NCBI GenBank assembly: GCA_025936675.1
Contig: JAICSX010000006.1
Coordinates: forward strand, 1-64,000
Direction of reading: 5' to 3'
Source: Sphingomonas sp.
Lineage (GTDB): Bacteria; Pseudomonadota; Alphaproteobacteria; Sphingomonadales; Sphingomonadaceae
DNA length: 64,000 nt
The position numbers were made by a program, and so were the translations under genes. Every line of letters starts with the position of its first letter. Position 1 is the first letter of the stretch. The notes under the pieces were generated by a model. That model saw only the letters and a program-made list of their open reading frames with translations. It was not told the origin of the DNA and ran no database searches. This document shows positions 55,374 through 64,000 of this stretch, piece after piece.

Positions 55374-57059
55374 TTAGGCGACGGACTTTGCGCCGGAACC
55401 GCGCGCGTTGTTCGTCCAGGCAAGGAATTCCTCTTCGAACATCGGTTCGGAGAAAACGTAACCCTGGACCGTGTCGCAGCCCATTGCGCGCAAGATGTCT
55501 GCCTGCGCCACCGTTTCGACGGCTTCGGCGACAACCTCGCAATGCACGCCCTTGATCAACTGGATCACCGCTTGGACGATGAGGCGGGCCTTTTCGCTGG
55601 TGTCGATGTCCGCCGTCAGCGACGGATCGAGCTTCACTCGATCGAGCGGCATCGAACGAAGCCTCGCAAGATTCGAATAGCCGGTACCGAAATCGTCGAT
55701 CGCAATGCGGGCGCCATCGTTTCTGAGCGCAGCGATTTCCTCGAGTACCGTCGCGCTGACTTCCATTGCGGCACTTTCGGTGAATTCGAGTTCGACCATC
55801 GACAGCGGCACGCCGGCGTCGCCGAACGCCTGCCGAAGCTTGAGGAAGAAGTCCGGCCGTTCGACCTGACGCGGGCTGATGTTGAACGCCAGGCGTCCAT
55901 CGAAGCCATCGCGATGCCACCCGGCTAGAGTCACCGCGACTTCGCCAACGACCCAATCCCCGATTTCGGCAATGAGCCCCGTGCGCTCAGCGACCGGAAT
56001 GAAGCTGTTGGGCTGTCTCAAGCCTTCGCGCGGATGGTTCCAGCGCAAAAGGGCCTCGGCGCCGGCGACTTCTCCCGTCACCAAGCTCATCTGCGGCTGA
56101 AAGGCGAGAACGAATTCGTTGCGCTGAATGGCCTCGCCAAGCGCCTTTTCGGTTTCGACGCGCTGTTGGTGATCGGCGGCCAAGTCCGCGTCGAACAGGC
56201 AGTGCTGCCCTCCCCCGCTCGACTTCGCCCGGTACATAGCGATGTCTGCCGCGCGCATCAGCGCTTCAATGCTGGTCCCGTGGTCGGGAGAAATCGCGAT
56301 TCCGATCGAAGCGCCGATATCGACGCTATGCGAAGAGAGCTCGAAAGGCTCTGAGATCGCGAGGACGACCCGCCGGGCGACGCGCTCGATATTTGCGACG
56401 GAATCGATCTCCGGGAAGAAGATAGTGAACTCGTCCCCCGCCAGGCGAGCGAGCAGCGGGCGCGTCCGCGCGCTGCCGTTGAATTCGGCGTTGACGACGA
56501 CGCGCAGACGGTTCGCGACCATGATCAGCAGCTGATCGCCGCGGGCGTGACCGAGGCTGTCGTTGACCGTCTTGAAGCGATCCAGATCGACGAACAGCAT
56601 TGCCGAATGAGCATCATCGAGCACTTCGCTCATCAGCTTGTCGGCTTCCGAACGGAAATGGAGCCGGTTGGGCAGGGACGTCACCGGGTCGTACATGCCG
56701 AGCGCGTGCGCATTCTCGATCGACGCCCGAACCTCCGCGAAGAGGCTGTCGACCGCAGCCGCGAGCTTGGGCATCGTGCGGCGAACCGCCGCGGGCGCGG
56801 GTGAGACGAGGTCGCCTTCCTCTACTGCAAGTAGCCGGTCGCTGAGAGCGGCTAGGGCGCGAGCGCTTTCGCTGTTTGGGCGTTCCGCGGCGACATAGCT
56901 GACGAGAAGGCAGAAGGCGCCCGCAACGACTGCGGCAACCACCTTCTCGTCGAACTCGGTCAGATACAGGAGCGCGGTCAGCGAGAAGAGGAAGGACGCA
57001 GCTCCGGCGGCGCACGACAGGATCGCGTTGCTGATCTTCTGGGCCGTGCCTGCCTTCAT
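55374..57059 (-). CDS. bifunctional GGDEF-EAL protein
   Basis: 561-residue c-di-GMP turnover protein. Two N-terminal helices (13-35, 40-58), a linker, then GGDEF domain (125-290) with RLAGDEF at 205-211 (Ala for the first Gly, still compatible with activity in many proteins) and no RxxD inhibitory site upstream; EAL domain (300-550) with EALLRW at 335-340 and intact downstream motifs (FNISPRQ, EFTESAAM, DDFGTGYSNLA, KLDPSL, EVVAEAVET). Both activities could be present. Sits alone between convergent partners. Confidence 0.93.
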   Translation of the reverse strand: MKAGTAQKISNAILSCAAGAASFLFSLTALLYLTEFDEKVVAAVVAGAFCLLVSYVAAERPNSESARALAALSDRLLAVEEGDLVSPAPAAVRRTMPKLAAAVDSLFAEVRASIENAHALGMYDPVTSLPNRLHFRSEADKLMSEVLDDAHSAMLFVDLDRFKTVNDSLGHARGDQLLIMVANRLRVVVNAEFNGSARTRPLLARLAGDEFTIFFPEIDSVANIERVARRVVLAISEPFELSSHSVDIGASIGIAISPDHGTSIEALMRAADIAMYRAKSSGGGQHCLFDADLAADHQQRVETEKALGEAIQRNEFVLAFQPQMSLVTGEVAGAEALLRWNHPREGLRQPNSFIPVAERTGLIAEIGDWVVGEVAVTLAGWHRDGFDGRLAFNISPRQVERPDFFLKLRQAFGDAGVPLSMVELEFTESAAMEVSATVLEEIAALRNDGARIAIDDFGTGYSNLARLRSMPLDRVKLDPSLTADIDTSEKARLIVQAVIQLIKGVHCEVVAEAVETVAQADILRAMGCDTVQGYVFSEPMFEEEFLAWTNNARGSGAKSVA

Positions 57060-57133
57060 GGTGCGGATGCGCCTCGCGGGGCGGAATGACTCCGCCTACA
57101 CACCCGCGTTAACGATTTGAGGTTAAGAAAACG

Positions 57134-57670
57134 TCAGCGGCCGGGAGCGTTCCGCCGCAAGATCAAGTAAAGGCTTCCGCCGCCGCCATGGCGGCGATGC
57201 GCGCCGCGGACCGCTGCGATGTGTTGCGAATGGCGGGATGCAGCGAGCCAATCATGAACCGCGGCCCGGATGCGGCCGCGCTGGACGGGCTGATCGCCTG
57301 GTCGATGATGCCCGGTGATCAGGAGGATCACGCGTTCGCCACGGGCGATGGCCTGTTCGAGGAGACGGTCGATCGCTGACCACGCGCGATCCAGATTCAT
57401 GCCATGAAGATCGAGCACTCGGTCGGGCTCGACAGAACCGATCCTCAGCTTCTTGTCCCAGCTGCCGTCGAGGGTTTTGTGGGTGATCGGAATAGGCTTC
57501 TCAGCAGCGGGCTTCGACGGCGGCAACTCAGGCTGCGCCAGCTTTGGCGCGCTTGGGACTTCAGGGCGTTTCTCTACGACTGTCGGTTCAGGTCGAGCGC
57601 GCGAAAGCGGTCGGATCGTTGCTGCGACCCGGGCCCACAGCTCCGCCTCTTCAGGGCTGAGCGAGCGCAC
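57134..57670 (-). CDS. Smr domain (small MutS-related) protein
   Basis: 178-residue DNA-/nuclease-associated protein. The Smr domain starts VLDLHGMNLDRAWSAIDRLLEQAIARGERVILLITGHHRPGDQPVQRGRIRAAVHDWL (here split over residues 87-150) with HGM and GxG-type motifs. The N-terminal ~70 residues are Pro/Glu/Lys-rich linker. Overlaps mltA by 20 bases on the same strand, so they are in one transcript (Tim44-like, mltA, smr). Confidence 0.85.
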   Translation of the reverse strand: MRSLSPEEAELWARVAATIRPLSRARPEPTVVEKRPEVPSAPKLAQPELPPSKPAAEKPIPITHKTLDGSWDKKLRIGSVEPDRVLDLHGMNLDRAWSAIDRLLEQAIARGERVILLITGHHRPGDQPVQRGRIRAAVHDWLAASRHSQHIAAVRGAHRRHGGGGSLYLILRRNAPGR

Positions 57671-58850
57671 GGACCGCCGTGCCCTTCGGCACCAGGATCA
57701 AAGCCTCGCCGTTTGCCGACATGCCCCCCGCGATTGCAGCGGCATCTGATCCGGCACCCCAGTAGGTATCGAAGCGGTTGGGACCCTTGATCGCACCGCC
57801 GGTGTCTTGCGCGACCCAAATGCCGTCCACCTCGGGCCTGTCGGCCTTTTCGAGATAAATCGGTGCACCGAGCGGCACGTAATTGGGGTCAGCAGCGACG
57901 GTGGTCTGATCCGCAATCGGGACATTCAGCGCGCCGAACGGCGCCGCTCCCGGAATCTGCTTGAAGAAGATGTAGGAGAGGTTTTGGCGCATGAGCGCGC
58001 GACCCTGATCGGGGTTCGCCCGGATCCAATCTTTGATCGCCTGCATGCTCGCGCCGCCAGGAGGAAGGATATTCTGCTCCCGAAGCAGCCTGCCGATGGC
58101 CACATAGTCGCGGCCGTTCTGCCCGGCGTAGCCGACCTGCATGGTCGAGCCATCGTCGAACCTCACCAGCGCCGATCCCTGGATCTCGGCGAAGAACAGC
58201 TCGACCGGATCCTTGGCCCAGGCGAGCTCGAGCCCTTTTCCGGCAAGGGCGCCATCTTCAATCTCGGCCCTCGTGTAGTAGAGGACACAGGCGCCCGTCT
58301 CATCGACCCGGCCGCGGCCCGTCCCCCCGTCCAGCCGCGTGCAGCGAACGAGATCGGGCGGCACGCGGTAGATCGGAACATAGCCTGGCCCGGGCGTTCG
58401 CGAGCCCTCAATTTCAGGCTCGTAATAGCCGGTCGCAAAGGCCCGGCCGTCGCCGACCTTCACCCAGTCAAAGCCGTAGTAGAAGAAGCCCGGCGCAAAG
58501 CTCGGGTCGAGCGTCGCGGCCTGCGCGCAGAGTTGTTGCCAGTCGCGGCCGTTGGTCAGCCCTGACGCATCGGTCCGCGTCATCACAGCAGGGCAGCTTG
58601 TTCGGAACGCGCCAAGCGCCCGCGCGGCTCGATCGGCCTTTAGGACACGCGGTGTCTCGAGTTTCACTCCAGTCTGGACGGCATTCTTGCCGACCGGCGA
58701 AGGCGGCGGAACGGGCACCGGCGTGGGCGTCGGCGTTGCTGACGGTTGCGGCGCAATCGGCGCTACTTCAGGAGGTGATGCCGGTCTCGTGGCGCAGGCG
58801 GAAAGCAGAGCGAGAGCGGCGGCCGCTGACAGCCGCTTCCAAACCCTCAC
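57651..58850 (-). CDS. mltA: membrane-bound lytic transglycosylase A
   Basis: 399-residue lipoprotein. Signal with lipobox AALALLSAC; MltA domains (LDPSFAPGFFYYGFDWVKVGDGRAFATGYYEPEIEGSR, then the 3D-type domain ending FDTYWGAGSDAAAIAGGMSANG with the catalytic Asp in the D-rich segment IYLEKADRPEVDGIWVAQDTGGAIKGP... ) match the family. Proline-rich linker after the lipobox. GTG start overlaps the Tim44-like stop as GTGA. Cuts peptidoglycan to 1,6-anhydro products. Confidence 0.9.
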   Translation of the reverse strand: MRVWKRLSAAAALALLSACATRPASPPEVAPIAPQPSATPTPTPVPVPPPSPVGKNAVQTGVKLETPRVLKADRAARALGAFRTSCPAVMTRTDASGLTNGRDWQQLCAQAATLDPSFAPGFFYYGFDWVKVGDGRAFATGYYEPEIEGSRTPGPGYVPIYRVPPDLVRCTRLDGGTGRGRVDETGACVLYYTRAEIEDGALAGKGLELAWAKDPVELFFAEIQGSALVRFDDGSTMQVGYAGQNGRDYVAIGRLLREQNILPPGGASMQAIKDWIRANPDQGRALMRQNLSYIFFKQIPGAAPFGALNVPIADQTTVAADPNYVPLGAPIYLEKADRPEVDGIWVAQDTGGAIKGPNRFDTYWGAGSDAAAIAGGMSANGEALILVPKGTAVRALAQP

Positions 58851-59500
58851 TCTTCCTCGTCGGTCTCGATCAATAGCCAGTTCGGATCGCTCGCCGCGGT
58901 ATCGCGCCGGAACGTCCACAGGTCTCGGGTTTGGACGGCATCGCTGAGCGACCCTGCGACGACCTGCCCCTCCGAATTCCTCGTGACCGCTGCAATGTCC
59001 GCTTCGAAGCGAACGCCGATGATGGCAACGCCCCGCTCGAGACTAGCTTCGGAAATGACTGCCTGGTCGATCGTGACGAGCCGGTTGTCGAGGGTCAGTC
59101 CCTCCTTCTTCCGCTGTTCAACGGCAGAAGCGAAAGCCTCATAGACGTGCGGCTCGACGTGGCTGCGAAGCGCACCGAGATCACCTTTCCAGAAGGCCTC
59201 GAGAATCATTCGGTAGGCCGCCTTGGCGCCCTCGAGGAAACGAGCGACGTCGAAGTTCGAATCGGCGGCCAGAATTGCCCGGACTCCTGGTCCGGCAGTC
59301 GGCACGAACGCCATGTCACCACTGTCGGCTGGCGTCGGCTGTGGGACGGCAGCTTGCCTAACCTGCGGCGCGGCCGGCGCGTCGGATTCGGCGGGCTTGA
59401 GGATCGGCTGTTGCTCATGGCCCGTGCGCTCGCCGAGCACGCTGTAAAGGCGAAGCCCGATGAACAGGGCGACGAGGGCGAGGATGACGATAACGGTCAA
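58847..59500 (-). CDS. Tim44-like domain protein
   Basis: 217-residue inner-membrane protein: one N-terminal helix (VIVILALVALFIGLRLY) then Pro/Ala-rich linker and a Tim44-like domain (FDVARFLEGAKAAYRMILEAFWKGDLGALRSHVEPHVYEAF ... LWTFRRDTAASDPNWLLIETD). In Caulobacter a homologue (TimA) is membrane-associated with a suspected role at the Sec/insertion machinery. Overlaps mltA as GTGA. Divergent from secB across 195 bases. Confidence 0.9.
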   Translation of the reverse strand: MTVIVILALVALFIGLRLYSVLGERTGHEQQPILKPAESDAPAAPQVRQAAVPQPTPADSGDMAFVPTAGPGVRAILAADSNFDVARFLEGAKAAYRMILEAFWKGDLGALRSHVEPHVYEAFASAVEQRKKEGLTLDNRLVTIDQAVISEASLERGVAIIGVRFEADIAAVTRNSEGQVVAGSLSDAVQTRDLWTFRRDTAASDPNWLLIETDEEE

Positions 59501-59629
59501 CGGTGAATCCTACTTGCGTCTCAGCGTACCAACATAGTGTCCATATCGTAAATATTCCAACACCAGCCAACGCACGAAGGTGGCATTGCGCCTCATATTG
59601 GCGGCTGCTAGTCGCTCGGGCGTGACGCG

Positions 59630-59647
59630 CCGCCTTCCCAAAGGCGG
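59630..59647. other. hairpin upstream of secB
   Basis: CCGCCTT / AAGGCGG 7-bp stem with a 4-base loop, 49 bases before the secB ATG. No T run follows. It lies in the 195-base divergent promoter region and may be in the secB leader. Confidence 0.35.
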
Positions 59648-59695
59648 TTCCCGATCAGCGCAACCACAGCACAACATCTTGTAAGGACAGCATGA

Positions 59696-60229
59696 ATGGC
59701 GGACCAGGAACCCAACGCGGGCGGCAACGGCGCCGACGATAACGGCCAGCCGCAGGTTTCGATCCTAGCGCAATATGTGAAGGATCTTTCGGTCGAAAAT
59801 CCGAGCGCGCCTCAGGTCTATTCCTGGCAGATCCAGCCGAGCCTCGACGTGCAGTTCAACCTCAACGCCCAAGCGCAGGCGCAGGGCACGCACGAAATTT
59901 CGCTGAAGTTCGATATTTCAGCGCGCTCGGACAATGGCGTCCACTTCGTCGTCGACCTTACCTATGCGGGCCTGTTCGGGATCCGCAACGTGCCGGACGA
60001 GGCGATGGCGCCGTTTCTGCTCATCGAGGCGCCGCGCCTTCTCTTCCCGTTCGCGCGGCAGGTCATCTCGGATGCTGTCTCCGGAATGGGCTTTCCGCCG
60101 CTTCTGCTCGATCCGATCGACTTCGCGTCTGCCTATATGGCACAGGTCGAGGCCGCCCAGCAGCAGGCCGGATTCGCCGGCGGCAACGGCGGCGCGGTTC
60201 AGCCAGCGGAAGAGCCGACAGAGAGCTAA
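59696..60229 (+). CDS. secB: protein-export chaperone SecB
   Basis: 177-residue tetrameric chaperone handing unfolded precursors to SecA. Conserved blocks: QVSILAQYVKDLSVENPSAPQVY, YAGLFGIRNVPDEAMAPFLLIEAPRLLFPFARQVISDAVSGMGFPPLLLDPIDFASAY (split here; FARQVISDAV and PPLLLDPIDF are the SecA-tail contacts). It ends in a low-complexity tail of about 25 residues. ATG with AAGGACAG upstream. Followed 30 bases later by murJ. Confidence 0.97.
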   Translation: MADQEPNAGGNGADDNGQPQVSILAQYVKDLSVENPSAPQVYSWQIQPSLDVQFNLNAQAQAQGTHEISLKFDISARSDNGVHFVVDLTYAGLFGIRNVPDEAMAPFLLIEAPRLLFPFARQVISDAVSGMGFPPLLLDPIDFASAYMAQVEAAQQQAGFAGGNGGAVQPAEEPTES

Positions 60230-60259
60230 GGTTTCCGTAGCTCGCGGGGGACCGAGCGG

Positions 60260-61831
60260 ATGAATCTTGCCCGTTCGCTTGGATCAGTCGGCGGTTTGAC
60301 CCTGGTCAGCCGCGTGCTCGGGCTCGCGCGCGACATGCTGTTCGCGCAATTTGTGGGTGCGAACTTCGCGTCCGATGCTTTCGCAGTCGCGTGGCGGATG
60401 CCGAACATGTTCCGGGCGCTTTTCGCCGAGGGCGCCTTCTCGGCAGCCTTCATCCCGATGTTCAACAAGAAGGTCGCCGACAAGAACGGACCGGGGCTGC
60501 CGGCTGGGCTCGCGTTTGCAGAAGATGCGCTCTCGGTCCTGCTGCCGGTTTTGGTGCTGATGACGGTGCTCCTAGAGCTGTTCGCGTGGCCGGCAACCTA
60601 CCTCATCTCGCTGGGATTTCATCGCGCGTCGCACGAGCAGTTCGCTTTCGCAGTGACGCTGACTCGCTTCACCTTTCCCTATCTGATGCTGATCTCGCTC
60701 GCTTCCTTGCTCGGCGGGATTCTTAACTCGCTGCACAAATTCTGGGTTGCCGCGGCAGCGCCCATCCTCCTCAACGTCGCGCAGATCGTCGCGCTGCTGT
60801 TGTTCCACACGCACGAGCCGATGAGCACGACGAAATACCAGGCGATCTCGGTTACGGTCGGAGGGGGCCTCCAGCTCGCCTGGCTCGCGCAGTCCTGCTG
60901 GGCCAATCACGTCCGGCTCAGGCTCAAGTGGCCGACCTTCAACGTCGACGTTAAGCGTCTCTTGAGGCTGATCGGACCGGCGGCAGCGGGCGCCGGTGCG
61001 GTTCAGTTCAACCTGCTCATATCGACCGCGCTCGCGGCCAAGCTGCTGCCGGCCGGATCGGTCTCGTACATTTATTATGCTGACCGACTGAACCAGCTGC
61101 CGCTCGGGCTTGTCGGAATCGGGCTTGGCACCGTGCTACTGCCGACGATCTCCCACCAGCTCGGTCGCGGCGCCGAGAGTGAAGCAATGGCCACGCAGAA
61201 TCGAGGAATGGAGCTTGCGCTGTTGTTCACGTTGCCGGCGACAGTCGCGCTCGTGATTTGCGGCGTTCCGATCATCACCGGCCTGTTCCAACACGGCCAA
61301 TTCGATCCGACGGCTTCGCTGAGGACGGGCCAGGCGCTCGCAGCTTTTTCCGTCGGACTTCCCTCCTACATCCTCGTAAAGGTGCTCACGCCCGGCTATT
61401 ACGCCCGCCACGACACCAGAACGCCGATGCGTTTCGCGATGATCTCAATCGCGGTAAATCTCGTGCTCAACCTGGCATTCATCCTTCCGCTGAAGCACAT
61501 GGGGCCGCCGCTGGCGACGGCGCTTGCTTCGACCGTCAATGTCTGGATGCTCTATCACGAGTTGAAGAAGCGCGGCCATTTCGAGGCTGACTCGAGGCTC
61601 AAGCGGCGTGTGCCGAGGCTGGCACTCGCGGCGATTCTCATGGGCATCACGCTGTTCTTCATCACGCCCCTCCTCGATCCCTATATGACCGGCTCGATCT
61701 TCCGCCGCGCCGCCGGGCTGATTGCGCTTTGCGCTGCCGGCGGAGCCGTCTACGCGGTCGCCTGTTTCGTCACGGGAGGCTTTGTGCTCGGCGATCTCAA
61801 AGTGTTGATAAGGCGAACGCGGCAAGCATGA
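60260..61831 (+). CDS. murJ: lipid II flippase MurJ
   Basis: 523-residue MOP-superfamily flippase with about 14 helices. Starts [32 protein letters not shown], the expected MurJ N-terminus, and carries conserved [12 protein letters not shown] and [40 protein letters not shown] (here [22 protein letters not shown]). It flips lipid-linked peptidoglycan precursors across the inner membrane. TrpS overlaps its stop by four bases. Confidence 0.95.
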   Translation: MNLARSLGSVGGLTLVSRVLGLARDMLFAQFVGANFASDAFAVAWRMPNMFRALFAEGAFSAAFIPMFNKKVADKNGPGLPAGLAFAEDALSVLLPVLVLMTVLLELFAWPATYLISLGFHRASHEQFAFAVTLTRFTFPYLMLISLASLLGGILNSLHKFWVAAAAPILLNVAQIVALLLFHTHEPMSTTKYQAISVTVGGGLQLAWLAQSCWANHVRLRLKWPTFNVDVKRLLRLIGPAAAGAGAVQFNLLISTALAAKLLPAGSVSYIYYADRLNQLPLGLVGIGLGTVLLPTISHQLGRGAESEAMATQNRGMELALLFTLPATVALVICGVPIITGLFQHGQFDPTASLRTGQALAAFSVGLPSYILVKVLTPGYYARHDTRTPMRFAMISIAVNLVLNLAFILPLKHMGPPLATALASTVNVWMLYHELKKRGHFEADSRLKRRVPRLALAAILMGITLFFITPLLDPYMTGSIFRRAAGLIALCAAGGAVYAVACFVTGGFVLGDLKVLIRRTRQA

Positions 61832-62841
61832 ATAGCAACGGGCCCTTCCGCGTCCTTTCCGGAATCCAGCCGACGGGCAATCTGCATCTGGGCAATTTGC
61901 TCGGCGCGATCCTGCGCTGGGTGAGGATGCAGGAGGAAGCGGAATGTCTCTTCTTCCTTGCCGACCTTCACGCGCTGACAGTCGACATCGATCCCGCCGA
62001 GCTACGGTCGAACGTTCGGGAAATGGCGGCAGCACTGATCGCCAGCGGCATCGATCCCAAGAAATCGGCCCTGTTCCGGCAAAGCGCCGTGCCTGCTCAT
62101 TCCGAGCTCACGTGGATCCTCAACGGCACTGCTCGGATGGGCTGGCTCAATCGCATGACGCAGTGGAAGGACAAGGCCGGCAAGAACCGCGAGGGCGCGT
62201 CCGTCGCCTTGTTCGACTATCCTGTGCTCCAGGCCGCCGACATCCTGCTCTACCAAGCGACCCACGTCCCGGTCGGCGAGGACCAGAAGCAGCATGTCGA
62301 GCTGACTCGCGACATCGCGATCAAGTTCAACAATGACTTCGATGTCGAGCTGTTCATCGTCCCCGAGCCGTTCATCGGCGGCGGGACGACAGCACGGATC
62401 ATGTCGCTGAGGGACGGCAAGGTGAAGATGTCGAAGTCCGACCCATCGGAAATGAGCCGGGTCCACCTCACCGATAGCGACGACGAGATCGCGCAGAAGA
62501 TCAGGAAGGCGAAGACCGATCCCGAGCCGCTGCCGGAGACGGCGCAGGGGTTGGAGGCGCGTCCCGAAGCGAAGAATTTAGTCGGAATCTATGCCGCAGT
62601 CGTGGACCAGAGCATGGACGAGGTGCTCGGCCGCTTCGCGGGACAGGGCTTTGGCCAGTTCAAGCCTGCCCTTGCCGAGGTGCTCATCAACCTCATCGCA
62701 CCGATCCGTGCCCGCCTCGATGACCTGCGCCAGCACCCTGACGAACTGGACCGGATCCTGTCCGAAGGCGCAACCCGCGCGTCCGTATTGGCCAACCCTG
62801 TTCTCGCTCGCGCCAAGGCCGCGGTCGGCCTGTCGCTATAG
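61828..62841 (+). CDS. trpS: tryptophanyl-tRNA synthetase
   Basis: 337-residue class I synthetase. The HIGH-equivalent GNLHLGN is at residues 17-23 and KMSKS at 200-204; [11 protein letters not shown] and [35 protein letters not shown] are characteristic. Translation from the ATG overlapping the murJ stop (ATGA) agrees with the family; the longer upstream frame is the murJ shadow. It is co-directional with secB, murJ and exoD. Confidence 0.97.
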   Translation: MNSNGPFRVLSGIQPTGNLHLGNLLGAILRWVRMQEEAECLFFLADLHALTVDIDPAELRSNVREMAAALIASGIDPKKSALFRQSAVPAHSELTWILNGTARMGWLNRMTQWKDKAGKNREGASVALFDYPVLQAADILLYQATHVPVGEDQKQHVELTRDIAIKFNNDFDVELFIVPEPFIGGGTTARIMSLRDGKVKMSKSDPSEMSRVHLTDSDDEIAQKIRKAKTDPEPLPETAQGLEARPEAKNLVGIYAAVVDQSMDEVLGRFAGQGFGQFKPALAEVLINLIAPIRARLDDLRQHPDELDRILSEGATRASVLANPVLARAKAAVGLSL

Positions 62842-62849
62842 CCGCGCTC

Positions 62850-63485
62850 TTGAATAACAAAAGCCAGCCGGAACGGCCGCTCCCGCTCTCGCAGCGGCTT
62901 GCCCAGATCGCCGAGCAGAGCGGACCGGATCGGATCGCATTATCGGAACTGGCGCGGCAGCTTCATTCGCGGGTCTGGGGTGGGCTGCTCGTCGTCTTCG
63001 CAGCGATCAACATCATTCCGCTTCCGCCCGGGACGAATACGATCATCGCCATTCCGCTCGTGCTCATCTCGGCGCAAATGGTCTTTGGGCGCGCAAGCCC
63101 CTGGTTTCCTCAATGGATCGACCGGCGCGGAGTCACGAAAGACGAGTTGCAAAAGCTGATCGAGAAGATGGGCCCGGTCGAAGCACGCATCGAACGAATT
63201 TTCCGGCCGCGTATGGCTGACCTGACCGGCTCAACGGCCACAAGGGCGATCGGATTGGTGTGCATGATCCTGTCGGTCATCGCAGGCCTTCCCATACTGA
63301 TGATCCACAACGCTCCCGCTGTCGCGATCGTACTCTTCGGGCTTGCGCTGATCTACCGTGACGGTGCGCTTGTGATCGTTGCCGCTGTCGCGGCGATACT
63401 CGCGATCGCGTTTGACGCCGCGCTGGTCGTATGGGGCGTCGCGGCAGTTAAGTACGCGCTCGCCTGGCTGCACCAATCGAGCTGA
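62850..63485 (+). CDS. exoD: exopolysaccharide synthesis protein ExoD
   Basis: 211-residue ExoD-family membrane protein. Layout matches: N-terminal cytoplasmic region with LSELARQLHSRVWGGLLVVFAAINIIPLPPGTNTIIAIPLVLISAQMVFGR (membrane helices) then IERIFRPRMADLTG, and C-terminal helices MILSVIAGLPILM and VAAVAAILAIAFDAALVVWGVAA. In Rhizobium ExoD affects exopolysaccharide. Start is TTG, eight bases after the trpS stop. Confidence 0.85.
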   Translation: MNNKSQPERPLPLSQRLAQIAEQSGPDRIALSELARQLHSRVWGGLLVVFAAINIIPLPPGTNTIIAIPLVLISAQMVFGRASPWFPQWIDRRGVTKDELQKLIEKMGPVEARIERIFRPRMADLTGSTATRAIGLVCMILSVIAGLPILMIHNAPAVAIVLFGLALIYRDGALVIVAAVAAILAIAFDAALVVWGVAAVKYALAWLHQSS

Positions 63486-63601
63486 GGCGAGTATCGGCTC
63501 GTCGGACCGACCGAACGCTTCATCGACCGTTCACAGCCGTTGATGCTATGAGCCGGCTTTCACCATTGTTGTTTTCAAGCCCTTCTGAGGGGGGAGTAAC
63601 C

Positions 63602-64000
63602 ATGCGTATTCGTAAGATTGCAGCAGCGATCGCGCTCGGCACAGCCGCCGTTACGCTTTCCGCCTGCGCCGAATCCATCACGTCCACGGTCTCGCGTTAC
63701 CAGGCAATGCCAGCGCCGCAGGGGCAAACCTTCTATGTCGTGCCGGATGGCGGGATGGCCCGCAACGGCGGCCTGGAATTCCAGCGCTACGCCGGAATCG
63801 TCGCTCAGCAGCTGGAAGCTCGCGGCTATCGGCCCGCGACTGATGTCAGCAGCGCGAACATGGTCGTTCAGTTCGGCTATGGCGTCGATCGCGGGCAGGT
63901 CCGCTACGTGGAAGATCCCTTCCCGAGTGCGGCCTATAGCCCGTTTTGGGGCGCCGGGTTCTACGGTCCGCGCTTTGGCTGGGGTTGGGGTGGCCGCTAT
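63602..64000 (+). CDS. DUF4136 lipoprotein, 5' part
   Basis: 133 codons to the window's end, without a stop. Signal with lipobox (AVTLSAC, Cys22), preceded by GGGGGGAG and an ATG. Mature part SITSTVSRYQAMPAPQGQTFYVVPDGGMARNGGLEFQRYAGIVAQQLEARGY is DUF4136-like (a beta-propeller-ish family often lipidated) and then runs into Gly/Trp/Tyr-rich sequence (FYGPRFGWGWGGRY). The rest lies outside the window. Confidence 0.8.
   Translation, partial: MRIRKIAAAIALGTAAVTLSACAESITSTVSRYQAMPAPQGQTFYVVPDGGMARNGGLEFQRYAGIVAQQLEARGYRPATDVSSANMVVQFGYGVDRGQVRYVEDPFPSAAYSPFWGAGFYGPRFGWGWGGRY

Overview
The window is GC-rich, densely packed chromosomal DNA that reads as a member of the Alphaproteobacteria, most likely order Sphingomonadales. 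This is an inference from gene content: several TonB-dependent receptors, a nuo operon with small membrane genes inserted, a tkt-gap-pgk-aldolase cluster, the zapA / 6S RNA / formyl-THF cyclo-ligase arrangement, cyoABCD, secB, exoD and a Tim44-like gene. Genes commonly overlap by four bases (ATGA or GTGA). No CRISPR array, integrase, insertion sequence or rRNA was seen.

Layout. 1-4.5 kb: reverse-strand nuoA-B-C-D-E, two tiny membrane genes, and the start of nuoF (respiratory complex I). 4.7-10.4 kb: mixed housekeeping genes (secreted amidohydrolase, SuhB-type phosphatase, elongation factor P, GFA-family protein, M23 peptidase, DUF72, prolyl-hydroxylase-like dioxygenase, thiE). 10.4-16.1 kb: central carbon cluster tkt-gap-pgk-VOC-class I aldolase. 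16.2-17.9 kb: small coiled-coil gene, zapA, 6S RNA, formyl-THF cyclo-ligase, a lipoprotein.

18.0-31.2 kb is the main accessory region, a polysaccharide utilisation locus. It holds a large TonB-dependent receptor with an odd Pro/Cys tail, a flavin-dependent halogenase, a GH43-like enzyme with a discoidin domain, a GH144-type (PF10091) putative endo-beta-1,2-glucanase, a LacI-family regulator, a GH3 beta-glucosidase and a GPH-type sugar symporter. The same perfect 14-bp palindrome TGTAACCGGTTACA lies before the receptor and in the lacI/GH3 divergent promoter, which ties the locus together as one regulon. GH144 plus GH3 suggests beta-1,2-glucan (sophoro-oligosaccharides) as substrate.

31.3-39.5 kb: small secreted peptide gene, a FecA-like receptor, cell-wall hydrolase, J-domain protein, tRNA-Asp, AI-2E-type transporter, tRNA-Leu, DUF805, and a comM/yifB gene that looks broken by a deletion/frameshift. 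39.6-43.9 kb: rpmH-rnpA-yidD-yidC-engB, where rnpA has no conventional start downstream of rpmH and seems to enclose it, then a GST and a glycine-zipper peptide. 43.9-47.8 kb: cupin, another receptor with two tandem BlaI/MecI-like operators upstream, a possible leader peptide, dapE. 47.8-51.8 kb: cyoABCD quinol oxidase. 51.9-55.3 kb: lipoprotein, sedolisin-type (S53) protease, orphan secretin. 55.4-64 kb: GGDEF/EAL protein, Smr protein, mltA, Tim44-like protein, secB, murJ, trpS, exoD and the start of a DUF4136 lipoprotein.
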